Shown here: piece by piece, positions 33,939-42,185 of the stretch | Numbering within the stretch: position 1 is the stretch's first letter | Layout of the letters: the number at the start of each line of letters is the position of its first letter | Assembly (NCBI GenBank): GCA_024401095.1 | Contig: JAKSLR010000021.1 | Location: 1-53,000 of the forward strand | Direction of reading: 5' to 3' | DNA: 53,000 nt | Source: Bacteroidaceae bacterium | GTDB taxonomy: Bacteria > Bacteroidota > Bacteroidia > Bacteroidales > Bacteroidaceae | Made by a program: the position numbers and the translations under genes | Notes under the pieces: model-generated | Database searches by the model: none | Told to the model about the DNA's origin: nothing | Seen by the model: only the letters and a program-made list of their open reading frames with translations

Positions 33939-34681
33939 TATGCAATAGTCCATTTTAGAATTAGATCAGTTCGTTTTAATTAATAGTTTTGTTTTCTCAT
34001 TTATGCGCGCGTTGTCATGTAACATGTTTCATTGACAATGCGAAGTTACGTACTCTTTTTATATGCACAAAATACTGATAGCTCCCGGAAACACTTTTTC
34101 GGGGGCGAAATGAAAAAAGTGGGGTTTTCGTGCAAAAAGTGTAAGCATATTTTACTTTCTCGGGTGAGCAAATCCATATAATAATATAAAGTGGGGTAGT
34201 TTATGAGATTTTTCGAGATAACTGGACAGAAAATTCTTTTCAGTTAACAGAAATTTTCAGCACATTCCATCAGGAGTAAACTTTCTCGGGAAAGGTGTCA
34301 ACTTTGTCAGGAAAACTCGTCAATGAATTTCAGACCAGAAATAATAAAAAAGTGTCAAGTGTCAAGTGTTAAAGTGTCATTTATGTGTATGAGTATAGGT
34401 GCATGTAGAACAAATTGAGAAAGAAAAGAAGATAATATAAAAAATAATTAATTAATATAATAATATTATATATATAATATTATTATATTAAATTTTGTTC
34501 GACATATTTTTTGACATATGCACCAATATACAAATGACACTTTAACACTTGACACTTGACACTTTTTGCCGTATAAGGTTTCCGGTGACCTCATTGTTTT
34601 ATTGTCATAGCAATGTAATACTCGTTTTGTCGTTTTGTTCCATTGAAATGTGTATCTTTACAATCGAAATTAAATTGACTT
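33939..34681. other. Non-coding AT-rich intergenic region
   Basis: About 740 bases without a credible gene on either strand, the longest such gap in the window. It holds short scattered repeats (TTTCTCGGG at about 34157 and 34280) and, in its second half, the nested palindrome at 34347-34567. A possible -7 box (TATCTTTA, 34653-34660) precedes the broken response regulator. I see no tRNA or recognisable structured RNA. Confidence 0.7.
34347..34567. repeat. 36-bp perfect inverted repeat enclosing a 40-bp A/T palindrome
   Basis: Outer arms at 34347-34382 and 34532-34567 are exact reverse complements over 36 bases. Each arm is built of tandem heptamers (AGTGTCA, AGTGTCA, AGTGTTA, then AAGTGTCA). 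In the middle, 34452-34491 is a perfect 40-bp palindrome made only of A and T. A GGTGCAT/ATGCACC pair (34398-34404, 34518-34524) extends the symmetry imperfectly. The whole can fold into a cruciform. Function unknown: options include remnants of a mobile or replicative element, a protein-binding iteron array or a recombination site. Confidence 0.9.
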
Positions 34682-34965
34682 ATGAAGATACTGGTTGTTG
34701 ATGATGAACAGGATATCTGTGAGATCTTGCAGTATAACCTAGAAACAGAAGGATATGAAGTTGTAACAGCAAACTCTGCAGAAGAAGCTTTGAAGCTTCC
34801 TTTGCAGGATTTTGGCTTGATACTGTTGGATGTCATGATGGGTGAGATGTCTGGATTCCAGTTGGCAAGACGGCTCAAGGAAAACCCGGAAACCGTTCAG
34901 GTTGCTATCATTTTTATCACAGCTCTTGATGGTGAAGACAATACAGTAAAGGGCCTGAACATAGT
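34682..34965 (+). pseudogene. Truncated response regulator (receiver domain only)
   Basis: The first ~92 codons encode a CheY-like receiver: Asp7-Asp8, phospho-acceptor Asp50 (ILLDVMMGEMSG), and the FITALDG strand. The domain breaks after DNTVKGLN, just before the AGADDYI-KP segment expected next, so the conserved Lys, the end of the receiver and any output domain are missing. The frame then runs through foreign sequence to a TAA at 35017. The break point near 34960 meets a fragment of an unrelated gene in another frame. Likely a deletion scar. Confidence 0.72.
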
Positions 34966-35250
34966 CCTGTTAATTCAAAGTACGCCAATGAATTTCTGGT
35001 CTATCGTGATGGTGTAATACGCCTTATCTATAGAGTGTTCACTGCAGAAAATACAGAGCAGATCCGAACAGATGCCTCTAATTTGCAGGCCTCTCTTTCC
35101 GATTATCGAAAGCGAGTTATCTTGGATATACAAAGTAAGCAGGTGAATATTGAAAGCATGACAGTCTTGCTAAATCTGGTGCAGGAATCCCAGGAGCTGC
35201 TCTCGGGGCTTCGTCATACGCTTCGCGGCATGGACAAACTGATGGAATAA
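34966..35250 (+). pseudogene. C-terminal fragment of an unrelated, unidentified protein
   Basis: In frame 1, an open reading stretch from about 34966 to a TAA at 35248-35250 encodes about 94 residues (SKYANEFLVYRDGVIRL..., then a helical, coiled-coil-like SYRKRVILDIQ-like region ending GMDKLME). It has no suitable start codon at its beginning; an internal GTG at 35035 could make a 71-residue peptide. I take it as the 3' end of a gene whose front part was deleted and joined to the response regulator. I do not recognise the parent family. Confidence 0.55.
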
Positions 35251-35269
35251 CCGTTCCTTTCCTGTAGAT

Positions 35270-35301
35270 ATTGCATGGTTCAGAAATTAGTATTATCTTT
35301 G
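35270..35301 (+). promoter_or_regulatory. Promoter of lepA (ATTG / TATCTTTG)
   Basis: ATTG (35270-35273, one mismatch to TTTG), 20-bp spacer, TATCTTTG at 35294-35301. The ATG at 35319 lies 17 bases after the -7 box, so the leader is short. Confidence 0.6.
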
Positions 35302-35318
35302 TACCAAAATTCACAAAT

Positions 35319-37100
35319 ATGGATAAAATAAGAAATTTCTGCATCATTGCCCATATCGATCATGGTAAGTCTACCTTGGCAGACCGTCTGCTGGAGTTTA
35401 CCAAAACCATTCAGGTGACAGAAGGACAGATGCTTGATGATATGGATCTGGAGCGTGAACGTGGTATAACCATCAAGAGTCACGCCATTCAGATGGAATA
35501 CATGTACAAGGGTGAGAAATACATTCTGAATCTGATTGATACTCCGGGACACGTAGACTTCTCTTATGAGGTGTCTCGTTCCATAGCTGCCTGTGAGGGC
35601 GCTCTGCTGCTGGTAGATGCTTCACAGGGTGTACAGGCTCAGACCATCAGTAACCTGTACATGGCCCTGGAGCATGACCTGGAAATCATTCCTGTGCTTT
35701 CAAAGTGCGACATGGATTCTGCCATGCCTGATGAGGTGGAGGATGAAGTAGTAGAACTGCTGGGCTGTGATGCAAGCGATATCTTGCGTGCCAGCGGAAA
35801 AACCGGACAGGGTGTGGAAGAAGTGCTGAATGCCATTGTAGAACGTATTCCTTGTCCTAAGGGAGATCCTGAGGCACCGCTTCAGGCATTGATTTTCGAC
35901 TCCGTGTTCAACTCTTTCCGAGGTATCATTGCTTATTTCAAGATTGTCAATGGTGTGATACGCTCGGGTGACAAGGTAAAGTTCTTTAATACAGGAAAGG
36001 AATATACTGCCGACGAGATTGGTGTCCTGAAGATGGATATGATTCCGAGAAAGGAATTGCGTACGGGTGACGTGGGTTACATCATCTCGGGTATCAAGAC
36101 CAGTACCGAGGTAAAGGTAGGTGATACCATTACGCACATTGCACGACCATGCCAGCAAGCTATTGCAGGTTTCGAGGAAGTGAAGCCTATGGTCTTTGCC
36201 GGTGTCTATCCAATTGAAGCAGAGGATTATGAGAACCTTCGTGCTTCTCTGGAAAAGCTTCAGTTGAACGATGCTTCGCTCACATTCTTCCCTGAGTCTT
36301 CACAGGCACTGGGCTTTGGTTTCCGATGCGGTTTCCTGGGCTTACTGCACATGGAGATTGTACAGGAACGACTGGATCGTGAGTTCAACATGAATGTCAT
36401 TACTACGGTTCCAAACGTTTCTTATCTTATCTATGATAAGCAGAAAGAATGCCGTGAAGTGCATACACCAAGCGGTATGCCAGACCCTACACTCATCGAT
36501 CATATTGAAGAGCCATATATTCGTGCCTCAGTCATTACCACAACCAATTACATTGGTCCTATCATGACCTTATGTCTGGGTAAGCGAGGAGAATTGGTTA
36601 AGCAAGACTATATTTCTGGAAACCGTGTTGAGATCTTCTACGATCTGCCGCTTTCTGAAATTGTCATCGACTTCTATGACCGTTTGAAGAGTATCTCCAA
36701 GGGTTATGCTTCGTTCGACTATCACATGAGTGGTTTCCGACCTTCTAAACTGGTGAAACTGGATATCTTGCTGAACGGTGAACCTGTGGATGCGCTGAGT
36801 TCCCTGACTCATGTGGATAATGCAGAGGCCTTCGGCCGAAGAATGTGTGAAAAGCTGAAGGAACTTATCCCAAGACATCAGTTTGATATTGCCATTCAGG
36901 CAGCTATTGGTGGAAAAATCATTGCTCGTGAGACGGTAAAGCAGGTACGTAAGGATGTGACTGCCAAGTGTTACGGTGGTGACGTTTCCCGAAAGCGTAA
37001 GTTGCTGGAGGCTCAGAAACGCGGAAAGAAGCGTATGAAGCAGATTGGTAACGTGGAGGTGCCACAGAAGGCCTTCCTGGCTGTACTCAAGCTGGATTAA
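35319..37100 (+). CDS. lepA: Elongation factor 4 (LepA)
   Basis: Ribosomal GTPase that can back-translocate or assist ribosome biogenesis. The ATG at 35319 gives 593 residues ([21 protein letters not shown]); an upstream in-frame ATG at 35271 would lie within the promoter. G motifs: AHIDHGKST, the effector [21 protein letters not shown], and SKCDMD in place of the usual NKID/NKxD, a family-typical variation. The C-terminal LepA-specific domain is present ([22 protein letters not shown], ...[27 protein letters not shown]). The HAD gene starts with the very next base. Confidence 0.96.
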   Translation: MDKIRNFCIIAHIDHGKSTLADRLLEFTKTIQVTEGQMLDDMDLERERGITIKSHAIQMEYMYKGEKYILNLIDTPGHVDFSYEVSRSIAACEGALLLVDASQGVQAQTISNLYMALEHDLEIIPVLSKCDMDSAMPDEVEDEVVELLGCDASDILRASGKTGQGVEEVLNAIVERIPCPKGDPEAPLQALIFDSVFNSFRGIIAYFKIVNGVIRSGDKVKFFNTGKEYTADEIGVLKMDMIPRKELRTGDVGYIISGIKTSTEVKVGDTITHIARPCQQAIAGFEEVKPMVFAGVYPIEAEDYENLRASLEKLQLNDASLTFFPESSQALGFGFRCGFLGLLHMEIVQERLDREFNMNVITTVPNVSYLIYDKQKECREVHTPSGMPDPTLIDHIEEPYIRASVITTTNYIGPIMTLCLGKRGELVKQDYISGNRVEIFYDLPLSEIVIDFYDRLKSISKGYASFDYHMSGFRPSKLVKLDILLNGEPVDALSSLTHVDNAEAFGRRMCEKLKELIPRHQFDIAIQAAIGGKIIARETVKQVRKDVTAKCYGGDVSRKRKLLEAQKRGKKRMKQIGNVEVPQKAFLAVLKLD

Positions 37101-37907
37101 ATGTATAGAATCATAGCATTAGACTTAGACGGAACGCTCACTAATGCGCAGAAGGAGATTACTCCCCAAACCAGGGAAGCTCTCATGAAGGCGCAGGAGA
37201 TGGGCGTTCGTATTATTTTAGCCACAGGGCGTCCTCCTTATGGGGTAGTACCTTTGGCCGAAGAACTGGAATTGGCTCGTTACGGTGGCTTTATTCTGTG
37301 CTATAACGGGGGCCTGATCCAGAACTATGCGACAAAGGAGTGTATCTTTGAGCAAAAGCTCTCGCTAGAGGAAATACCTTATCTGTGTAAGCGCTCTTCT
37401 GAAGCGGGTTTCACTATCATGACCTATAAGGAAACGGAGATTTATACCGAGAATCCTGCAGATGAATATGTACACAAAGCTTCTTTCATCAACAAGATGC
37501 CGATTCATCAGGTGGCTCATTTTCAGACAGATGTACCAGCTCCCATCTATAAATGTCTCATAGTGGGTGAACCAGAAGGCTTGCATGAACTGGAAGAACA
37601 ACTGAAGGAGGAGGTGAGTGACAGACTGGACCTGTTCCGGAGCATGCCGTATTTCATTGAGGTTGTTCCTAAGGGCATCAACAAGGCACATTCCCTGGAT
37701 GTTCTCATGAAAAACCTGGGATTAACCCGGGAGAATCTGATAGCTGTAGGAGATGGCTGGAATGATGCGAGCATGATCCAATATGCTGGCATGGGAGTGG
37801 CAATGGCCAATGCTCAACCAGAGGTGAAGGCTGTGGCTGATTACATTACCCTCCGGACCAATGAGGAGGATGGGGTAGCCGAAGTGGTTGAGAAATTTCT
37901 TTTATAG
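37101..37907 (+). CDS. Cof-type HAD-superfamily phosphatase
   Basis: A 268-residue HAD hydrolase of the Cof/YidA type (type IIB cap). Motif I is ALDLDGTLTNAQKEI with the nucleophile and acid/base Asp; motif II is the Thr in ILATGRPP; motif III/IV is KGINKAHSL ... GDGWNDASMI. Likely dephosphorylates sugar phosphates or flavin-type substrates. It follows lepA with no gap and overlaps the convergent gene by 6 bp. Confidence 0.92.
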   Translation: MYRIIALDLDGTLTNAQKEITPQTREALMKAQEMGVRIILATGRPPYGVVPLAEELELARYGGFILCYNGGLIQNYATKECIFEQKLSLEEIPYLCKRSSEAGFTIMTYKETEIYTENPADEYVHKASFINKMPIHQVAHFQTDVPAPIYKCLIVGEPEGLHELEEQLKEEVSDRLDLFRSMPYFIEVVPKGINKAHSLDVLMKNLGLTRENLIAVGDGWNDASMIQYAGMGVAMANAQPEVKAVADYITLRTNEEDGVAEVVEKFLL

Positions 37908-38651
37908 ACTATTCAGGAAACTTTGAATCCTGCTGGCAGGAATAATGACTTTCAGGAACGATTCATAATTCTTTTCGGCAAAGGCAAACATGGTGGCATC
38001 AAGTGTCCGGTGGAATGGATAATGAATGTCTTGAATGTTGAAATGATGAGTCAGGAAATTGGCTGTATCTTCACGCATGTTCTGCGGTGTCTTCAGCTTG
38101 TCGCTTGGCAACAGCAGCTTTCGTACCAATTTAGAGAGGTTTGCTAAATCAATGTCGTGCTTGATAGCCAGTATCATGAAGAGGTAATATCCGTACAGAG
38201 AATCGCTCTCAATAAGATAGTTAAGCTGTACCATAGGGTTTGTGACTTTCATGATACGGAATAGTTCCTCCACAGGATGATGGGATTTTAAACCGTTTGT
38301 CCATTCCACAATCAGGTTCTGCCGGTAATAAGCCTTGGTCTGGCTGAGGAATTCACCCAGTGGTTCCAGCTGGTTCAGGTTCTCCCAGAATTCATCATCT
38401 TTCTTATAGGCAGGAGCTGCCAGCAGGAAACTCTTGTAATACAGGTTCAGGTTCTGGGGGATAAGGGCAGCATAGAGCGCCATGCTCTGCGAACAGGTAA
38501 CGCTCTTCCTGTTTGCCAATGTCTTTGCCAGCACCAGTTTCAACTGCTTCTGGTCGGCAACAGAAAGCTGGTTCATGAGGTCATGAATTCCATTCGCATC
38601 CTGATTGTCTATCAGATTGGCAAGTATGTTCCTGTGTTGATTGGTGATCAT
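37902..38651 (-). CDS. Conserved helical protein of unknown function
   Basis: A 249-residue, mostly helical cytoplasmic protein without signal peptide or TM segment. No family recognised. Notable stretches are SQSMALYAALIPQNLNLYY, an HHPVEELFRIMK segment, and a C-terminal SRIQSFLNSL. It begins 4 bases after the stop of the GH105-like gene, and may be the last member of that operon. Its 3' end overlaps the convergent HAD gene by 6 bp. Confidence 0.65.
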   Translation of the reverse strand: MITNQHRNILANLIDNQDANGIHDLMNQLSVADQKQLKLVLAKTLANRKSVTCSQSMALYAALIPQNLNLYYKSFLLAAPAYKKDDEFWENLNQLEPLGEFLSQTKAYYRQNLIVEWTNGLKSHHPVEELFRIMKVTNPMVQLNYLIESDSLYGYYLFMILAIKHDIDLANLSKLVRKLLLPSDKLKTPQNMREDTANFLTHHFNIQDIHYPFHRTLDATMFAFAEKNYESFLKVIIPASRIQSFLNSL

Positions 38652-38655
38652 GCTT

Positions 38656-39873
38656 TCAGTTGTTTCTTTCGTGTTCCAGACATGCCAGGATAAAGGCTGC
38701 TACAGCTTTCGGATCATTCTCACGTGCCTGTACGCCTTCTCCACAAAGATAATAATCTATGGATCCATCGCGTGCCATATCTGCTCCGTTTCCTACACCG
38801 ATATATCCGGTGCAGTTCTTGAGTGTGAGCTTTCCGTCGGCTTCGCCTACAAACTGGCTGATGATTCCTTCATAGGCTTTCTGAGCGGAGTTCTCATAGG
38901 TAGCTTTATCCAGCAGCCCCAGCCGGATACCTTTCTGCAGACCGTATGCCATGAGGCAGGAAGCAGAACTTTCCAGATAGTTTGAAGTACTGCATTCTCC
39001 ACTTTTAGCGGTATTGAAATGGATGAGCTGATGCCAACATCCGGTTGCATCGTCTTGCCAGTTCAGTACGCCTTCTGCTACCTGAAGGAGGAAATCCTTG
39101 ACTTGCTTGTATCCCGCTTGATTCTTTGGGAGATATTCCATGACATCTACCAATGCTGCCAGCAGATAGCCTGTGGCTTGGCCTGTATATACTTTTGAAA
39201 CACCTGTATAAATACCTTCGCGAGTAGCCCAGAACGAGTTCTCGTTTCCCGGATCAACACTCCAATGTGGATGTGGCAAGGCCCAAATGGTGTTGAAGGC
39301 TTGCTTCTGGTAGATGAGGAGCTGGACAGCAACATCGGTCCATGCTGCCTTATTGCTCAGGTCTCTGAGTCCCAGCCATTGAGCATAGAAAGAACAACCG
39401 TCATACAGGTCTTGTGCCCACATCTGGTTAGGGTAGGAATCCTCATGGATGAAAGCAGTCTTTCCGGTATTCTTCTTGATTCGTGGATAGGTCATGACCA
39501 GATAGGAGTGTAGCCAATCTGCACTTTTCTTGTATTTCTCTTTCTGGGACTCTTCCTCTTGCTGGTATAGATCCAGCAGAGCCTTGCCCGGGATAAAGTT
39601 TTCTAATACGCCTTTTTGAAAATCACGTATGTTCCCAGACTCATCGAGCTGCTTGTCTGCATAACCCTTAGCCATTTCATAAAGGGCTTTTTCTTCAGGA
39701 TATTGGGCTGCCAGTGAAATCAGTGCATGAGCCACCATTCCCGATGCAGGATCCCAGTTCTCCTGAAGCAAGGAGCTTGCTTGAGATTCTGCCATTCTTA
39801 CAGAATAGGGTTTCTGTGCAGTAACAAGTCCTGCAGGAAGAACCAATAGAATTGTCAGTACTGTCTTTCTCAT
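38656..39873 (-). CDS. Exported GH105/GH88-like glycoside hydrolase
   Basis: A 405-residue secreted (alpha/alpha)6-barrel hydrolase of the unsaturated rhamnogalacturonyl/glucuronyl hydrolase type. Residues 1-19 are a signal peptide (LVLPAGLVTAQ). Family segments: QMWAQDLYDGCSFYAQWLG (150-168), ATGYLLAALVDVMEYLP, and NYLESSASCLMAYGLQKGI. In typical GH105 enzymes the first segment reads W-x-D-x-L-Y-M; here it is W152-A-Q-D155-L-Y-D, so the usual catalytic Asp position is Gln154 while Asp sits one residue on. Substrate is unsaturated uronate-linked oligosaccharide in known members. Its ATG shares a base with the stop of the plug gene (TAATG), so the two are coupled. Confidence 0.8.
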   Translation of the reverse strand: MRKTVLTILLVLPAGLVTAQKPYSVRMAESQASSLLQENWDPASGMVAHALISLAAQYPEEKALYEMAKGYADKQLDESGNIRDFQKGVLENFIPGKALLDLYQQEEESQKEKYKKSADWLHSYLVMTYPRIKKNTGKTAFIHEDSYPNQMWAQDLYDGCSFYAQWLGLRDLSNKAAWTDVAVQLLIYQKQAFNTIWALPHPHWSVDPGNENSFWATREGIYTGVSKVYTGQATGYLLAALVDVMEYLPKNQAGYKQVKDFLLQVAEGVLNWQDDATGCWHQLIHFNTAKSGECSTSNYLESSASCLMAYGLQKGIRLGLLDKATYENSAQKAYEGIISQFVGEADGKLTLKNCTGYIGVGNGADMARDGSIDYYLCGEGVQARENDPKAVAAFILACLEHERNN

Positions 39874-40559
39874 TATTTGCCACCTTTCTTCGTTGAAACA
39901 CGTATTACACCATTGGCACCTCTTGCACCATAGATGTTTGCATCCTTGATGACCTCAATTCGTTCTACATCGTTTAGGTTCACGCCATCGAAAGAAGAAA
40001 CTTCCACATCGTCCAGGAGATAGAGTGGCTCACTGCTTCCATAGATGGAATTGATGCCTCGGATGTTGGCTGTAGCATTTCCGCCTATACCCGTATTACC
40101 GCTGACGTTCAAGCCTGGGATACGTCCTCTGATTGCTTCCATGACGGTGGCATAACCCTCTTTTACCAGAGCTTCTCCCGTCAGCACACTGCCTGCATTG
40201 GTATATTCTCTGCGTTTCACATACCCATATCCATAGCTAATAAGTTCTTCATCTTCATTAGATTGAACCATATCACCTAAACGAATACGTAAACTCTTTT
40301 TCCCTTCTACGCTAATGGTGTATTGCGTTTTCTTATAAACGATGGTTACTACATCATCTGGCTTTACATCGGTAAGACCAAAACGTCCTTGCTTATCCGA
40401 GAAAGTAAAGATCTTTGGATCTTTCACATAGACTTTGGCTTTTTTGATTGGATTACCTGAAGCATCAGTTATCAGTCCGTTGAATGGGACTCCTTTCTTT
40501 TCCTGTGCCTGCACACTCATGCCGATGATAACCATCAATAAGAAGAGTATTTTTTTCAT
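39873..40559 (-). CDS. SusC-type plug domain without a beta-barrel
   Basis: A 228-residue exported protein. Residues 1-18 form a signal peptide (FLLMVIIGMSVQAQ). Residues 22-95 are a carboxypeptidase-regulatory-like domain (NGLITDASGNPIKKAKVYV). Residues 105-226 are a TonB-dependent receptor plug of SusC type (GSVLTGEALVKEGYATVMEAI, RGRIPGLNVSG, VERIEVIKDANIYGARGANG, VIRVSTKKGGK). The gene then stops with a proper TAA; no barrel follows, and the next gene starts within the stop codon. This is a complete short gene, not a frameshifted SusC. It may act as a periplasmic sensor or partner of the hydrolase (inference). Confidence 0.82.
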   Translation of the reverse strand: MKKILFLLMVIIGMSVQAQEKKGVPFNGLITDASGNPIKKAKVYVKDPKIFTFSDKQGRFGLTDVKPDDVVTIVYKKTQYTISVEGKKSLRIRLGDMVQSNEDEELISYGYGYVKRREYTNAGSVLTGEALVKEGYATVMEAIRGRIPGLNVSGNTGIGGNATANIRGINSIYGSSEPLYLLDDVEVSSFDGVNLNDVERIEVIKDANIYGARGANGVIRVSTKKGGK

Positions 40560-40582
40560 GGTATCTTAGTTTTATTCGTATG

Positions 40583-41509
40583 TTATATTTTATCGCGATA
40601 TTCAGAAGGGGTCATTCCGGTTCTTTGCTTGAAATACTTTCCAAAGAAACTTTGGTTTGGGAAATTCATGTTGTTTGCTATTTCCTGAATGTTCAAGTCA
40701 GAGTATTTGAGCATGTTCTTGGCTTCTACTATGACCATGTTGTCTATCCAGTCTGAAGGAGTCCTCATGGTAACTTTCTTGATGATTGTACTCAGATATT
40801 TAGGTGCCACCTTCATTTTTTCAGCATAGAAGCTCACAGAACGTTCTTTCTGATGATATTCACTCAAGAGGGAGATGAACTGCTTGAAGTAAACCTCTTC
40901 CCGCTTTACTTTGTTGCTTTCTTTTTCTCTTGCTTTGACGGATTCTGACAAGATGGACAGGAATTCGTAGCTGAAAAGGGCTATCTGCGCCTTGACTAAT
41001 TCATGATAATAACTGGTATTTGTATCATCAATGAGTCTGGACAGCATGCAGAGCATGTTATTCAGTATATCTGTCTTATCTTGCGAAATGTAGAGTACAC
41101 TCTCTTGTTTCAGTTCTGTAAAGTGTGGAAGCAGGTTCTGAATGGACAGATTCAGGTTGCTCTTAAAGTTTGGATTACATAAGATTCCCCATCCTTTTCC
41201 CTTGACAGGTGTTCCCATTTCCAGAATTGCTCCTGGGCGACTGTAGAATATGCTGTTGCTGGTCAGAATACAGTCCTTCAGGTCACATTTGATGGAAGTC
41301 TCTTTTTCAATATCTATACACATCAACATGTACATGGCATCCAGACGGATGGGATATTTCAGGAAGGCATTGTTTACATCGTCATCTCCCAGGTCAAAAG
41401 AAAAGAAGATGAACTTGTCATCGTATATCCAACCTTTATTGATTTTATGCTTGGTGATGTCCAAGAGATTTTGATAGGATAAAGAGTATAGATTCTTCGT
41501 TTCTTCCAT
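40583..41509 (-). CDS. AraC-family transcription regulator
   Basis: A 308-residue AraC/XylS regulator. The C-terminal domain has both HTH units (FYAEKMKVAPKYLSTIIKKV and NIQEIANNMNFPNQSFFGKYF, then the KQRTGMTPSEYR signature). The N-terminal ~180 residues are a cupin-like sensor fold. It lies 23 bp upstream of the plug gene and seems to lead the operon araC-plug-hydrolase. Self- and operon regulation in response to a sugar or glycan is a reasonable inference. Confidence 0.88.
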   Translation of the reverse strand: MEETKNLYSLSYQNLLDITKHKINKGWIYDDKFIFFSFDLGDDDVNNAFLKYPIRLDAMYMLMCIDIEKETSIKCDLKDCILTSNSIFYSRPGAILEMGTPVKGKGWGILCNPNFKSNLNLSIQNLLPHFTELKQESVLYISQDKTDILNNMLCMLSRLIDDTNTSYYHELVKAQIALFSYEFLSILSESVKAREKESNKVKREEVYFKQFISLLSEYHQKERSVSFYAEKMKVAPKYLSTIIKKVTMRTPSDWIDNMVIVEAKNMLKYSDLNIQEIANNMNFPNQSFFGKYFKQRTGMTPSEYRDKI

Positions 41510-41528
41510 TTTCTTATTTGTTTGTGGA

Positions 41529-41536
41529 CAAATTTA
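41529..41536 (-). promoter_or_regulatory. -7 box TAAATTTG of the araC-plug-GH105 operon
   Basis: TAAATTTG on the minus strand, 20 bases before the AraC ATG. No clear -33 TTTG. Confidence 0.5.
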
Positions 41537-41589
41537 CTAATTTTTGAAACGTTATTGGTTTATTTTTCCAGATATTTTGGAAATTTTCA

Positions 41590-41625
41590 CTAAAAAATAA
41601 GCAAGTCTTGTGTGACTTGCTTATC
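41590..41625 (-). terminator. Terminator after the FHA gene
   Basis: Eleven-bp stem (ATAAGCAAGTC at 41597-41607 and its complement at 41614-41624), 6-base loop, and a T run on the minus strand (A run 41592-41597). Ends the HU-SPOR/FHA transcript. Confidence 0.85.
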
Positions 41626-41644
41626 ATCGGTGTATTTTGTTTGT

Positions 41645-42169
41645 TTATTCCTCTTTCTCATGTAGAATTAGGGTAGTAGCTCCACAGGTAATGATGTCTC
41701 CATCGTGGATTCTGCGCTTTTCTTTTTTCTTCAGTTCCTCGTCCATGACATAGGTACCACGGTCACTTTCATTGTCCATAACGGTATACACAGGTTGACC
41801 GTTTTTGTTCAGACTCACGTTCACGATACAGTGATGTCTGTCCATACTAGGATCTGATGTCTGGACAGGATTGGAAATTTCGGTCCCTTTGCAGTAACGT
41901 CCTATCTCGTTGTCTCCTAAGACCAGCGGTAATTCCTGACGGAATGCAAATACATTTTCTACCACTGTAATATAGCCGTATTCTGCTTGCTTTTCCTCTT
42001 CGTAGGTTTCCTCTTGTGCACGACGTGCTGCCAACTTAGTCACACCCATTCTTATGCTGAATTCCTTGTGGCATTCTTCGCATTTAAAAACCAATGTCTG
42101 ACCTGGTTGGTACTTGGTTTCATCAAAGATAATGTAATGGTCACATTTTGGACAACGGACACGTTTCAT
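41645..42169 (-). CDS. Zinc-ribbon + FHA domain protein
   Basis: A 174-residue protein. The N-terminus is a zinc ribbon with two CxxC pairs (MKRVRCPKCDHY, FKCEECHKEF). Residues 85-170 form an FHA phosphothreonine-binding domain (IGRYCKG, DPSMDRHHCIVNV, NESDRGTYVMD, HDGDIITCG). No TM helix. It lies 16 bp after the HU-SPOR gene and probably shares its transcript, which hints at phosphorylation-dependent control of that protein (inference). Confidence 0.85.
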   Translation of the reverse strand: MKRVRCPKCDHYIIFDETKYQPGQTLVFKCEECHKEFSIRMGVTKLAARRAQEETYEEEKQAEYGYITVVENVFAFRQELPLVLGDNEIGRYCKGTEISNPVQTSDPSMDRHHCIVNVSLNKNGQPVYTVMDNESDRGTYVMDEELKKKEKRRIHDGDIITCGATTLILHEKEE

Positions 42170-42185
42170 ACTTATAATAAGGGAA

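Noticed and set aside
34347..34567. Repeats read as a CRISPR array
   Set aside because: Only two arms, in inverse orientation, no regular spacers and no cas genes.
34347..34567. Invertible promoter (phase-variable switch)
   Set aside because: The interior is itself largely symmetric and A/T palindromic, with no clear promoter pointing one way, and the adjacent gene is broken; inversion would change little. Not excluded, but no invertase gene is nearby.
39873..40559. Frameshifted or truncated SusC gene
   Set aside because: Stop codon follows the plug cleanly, no barrel-coding sequence follows in any frame, and the next gene starts in the stop codon.
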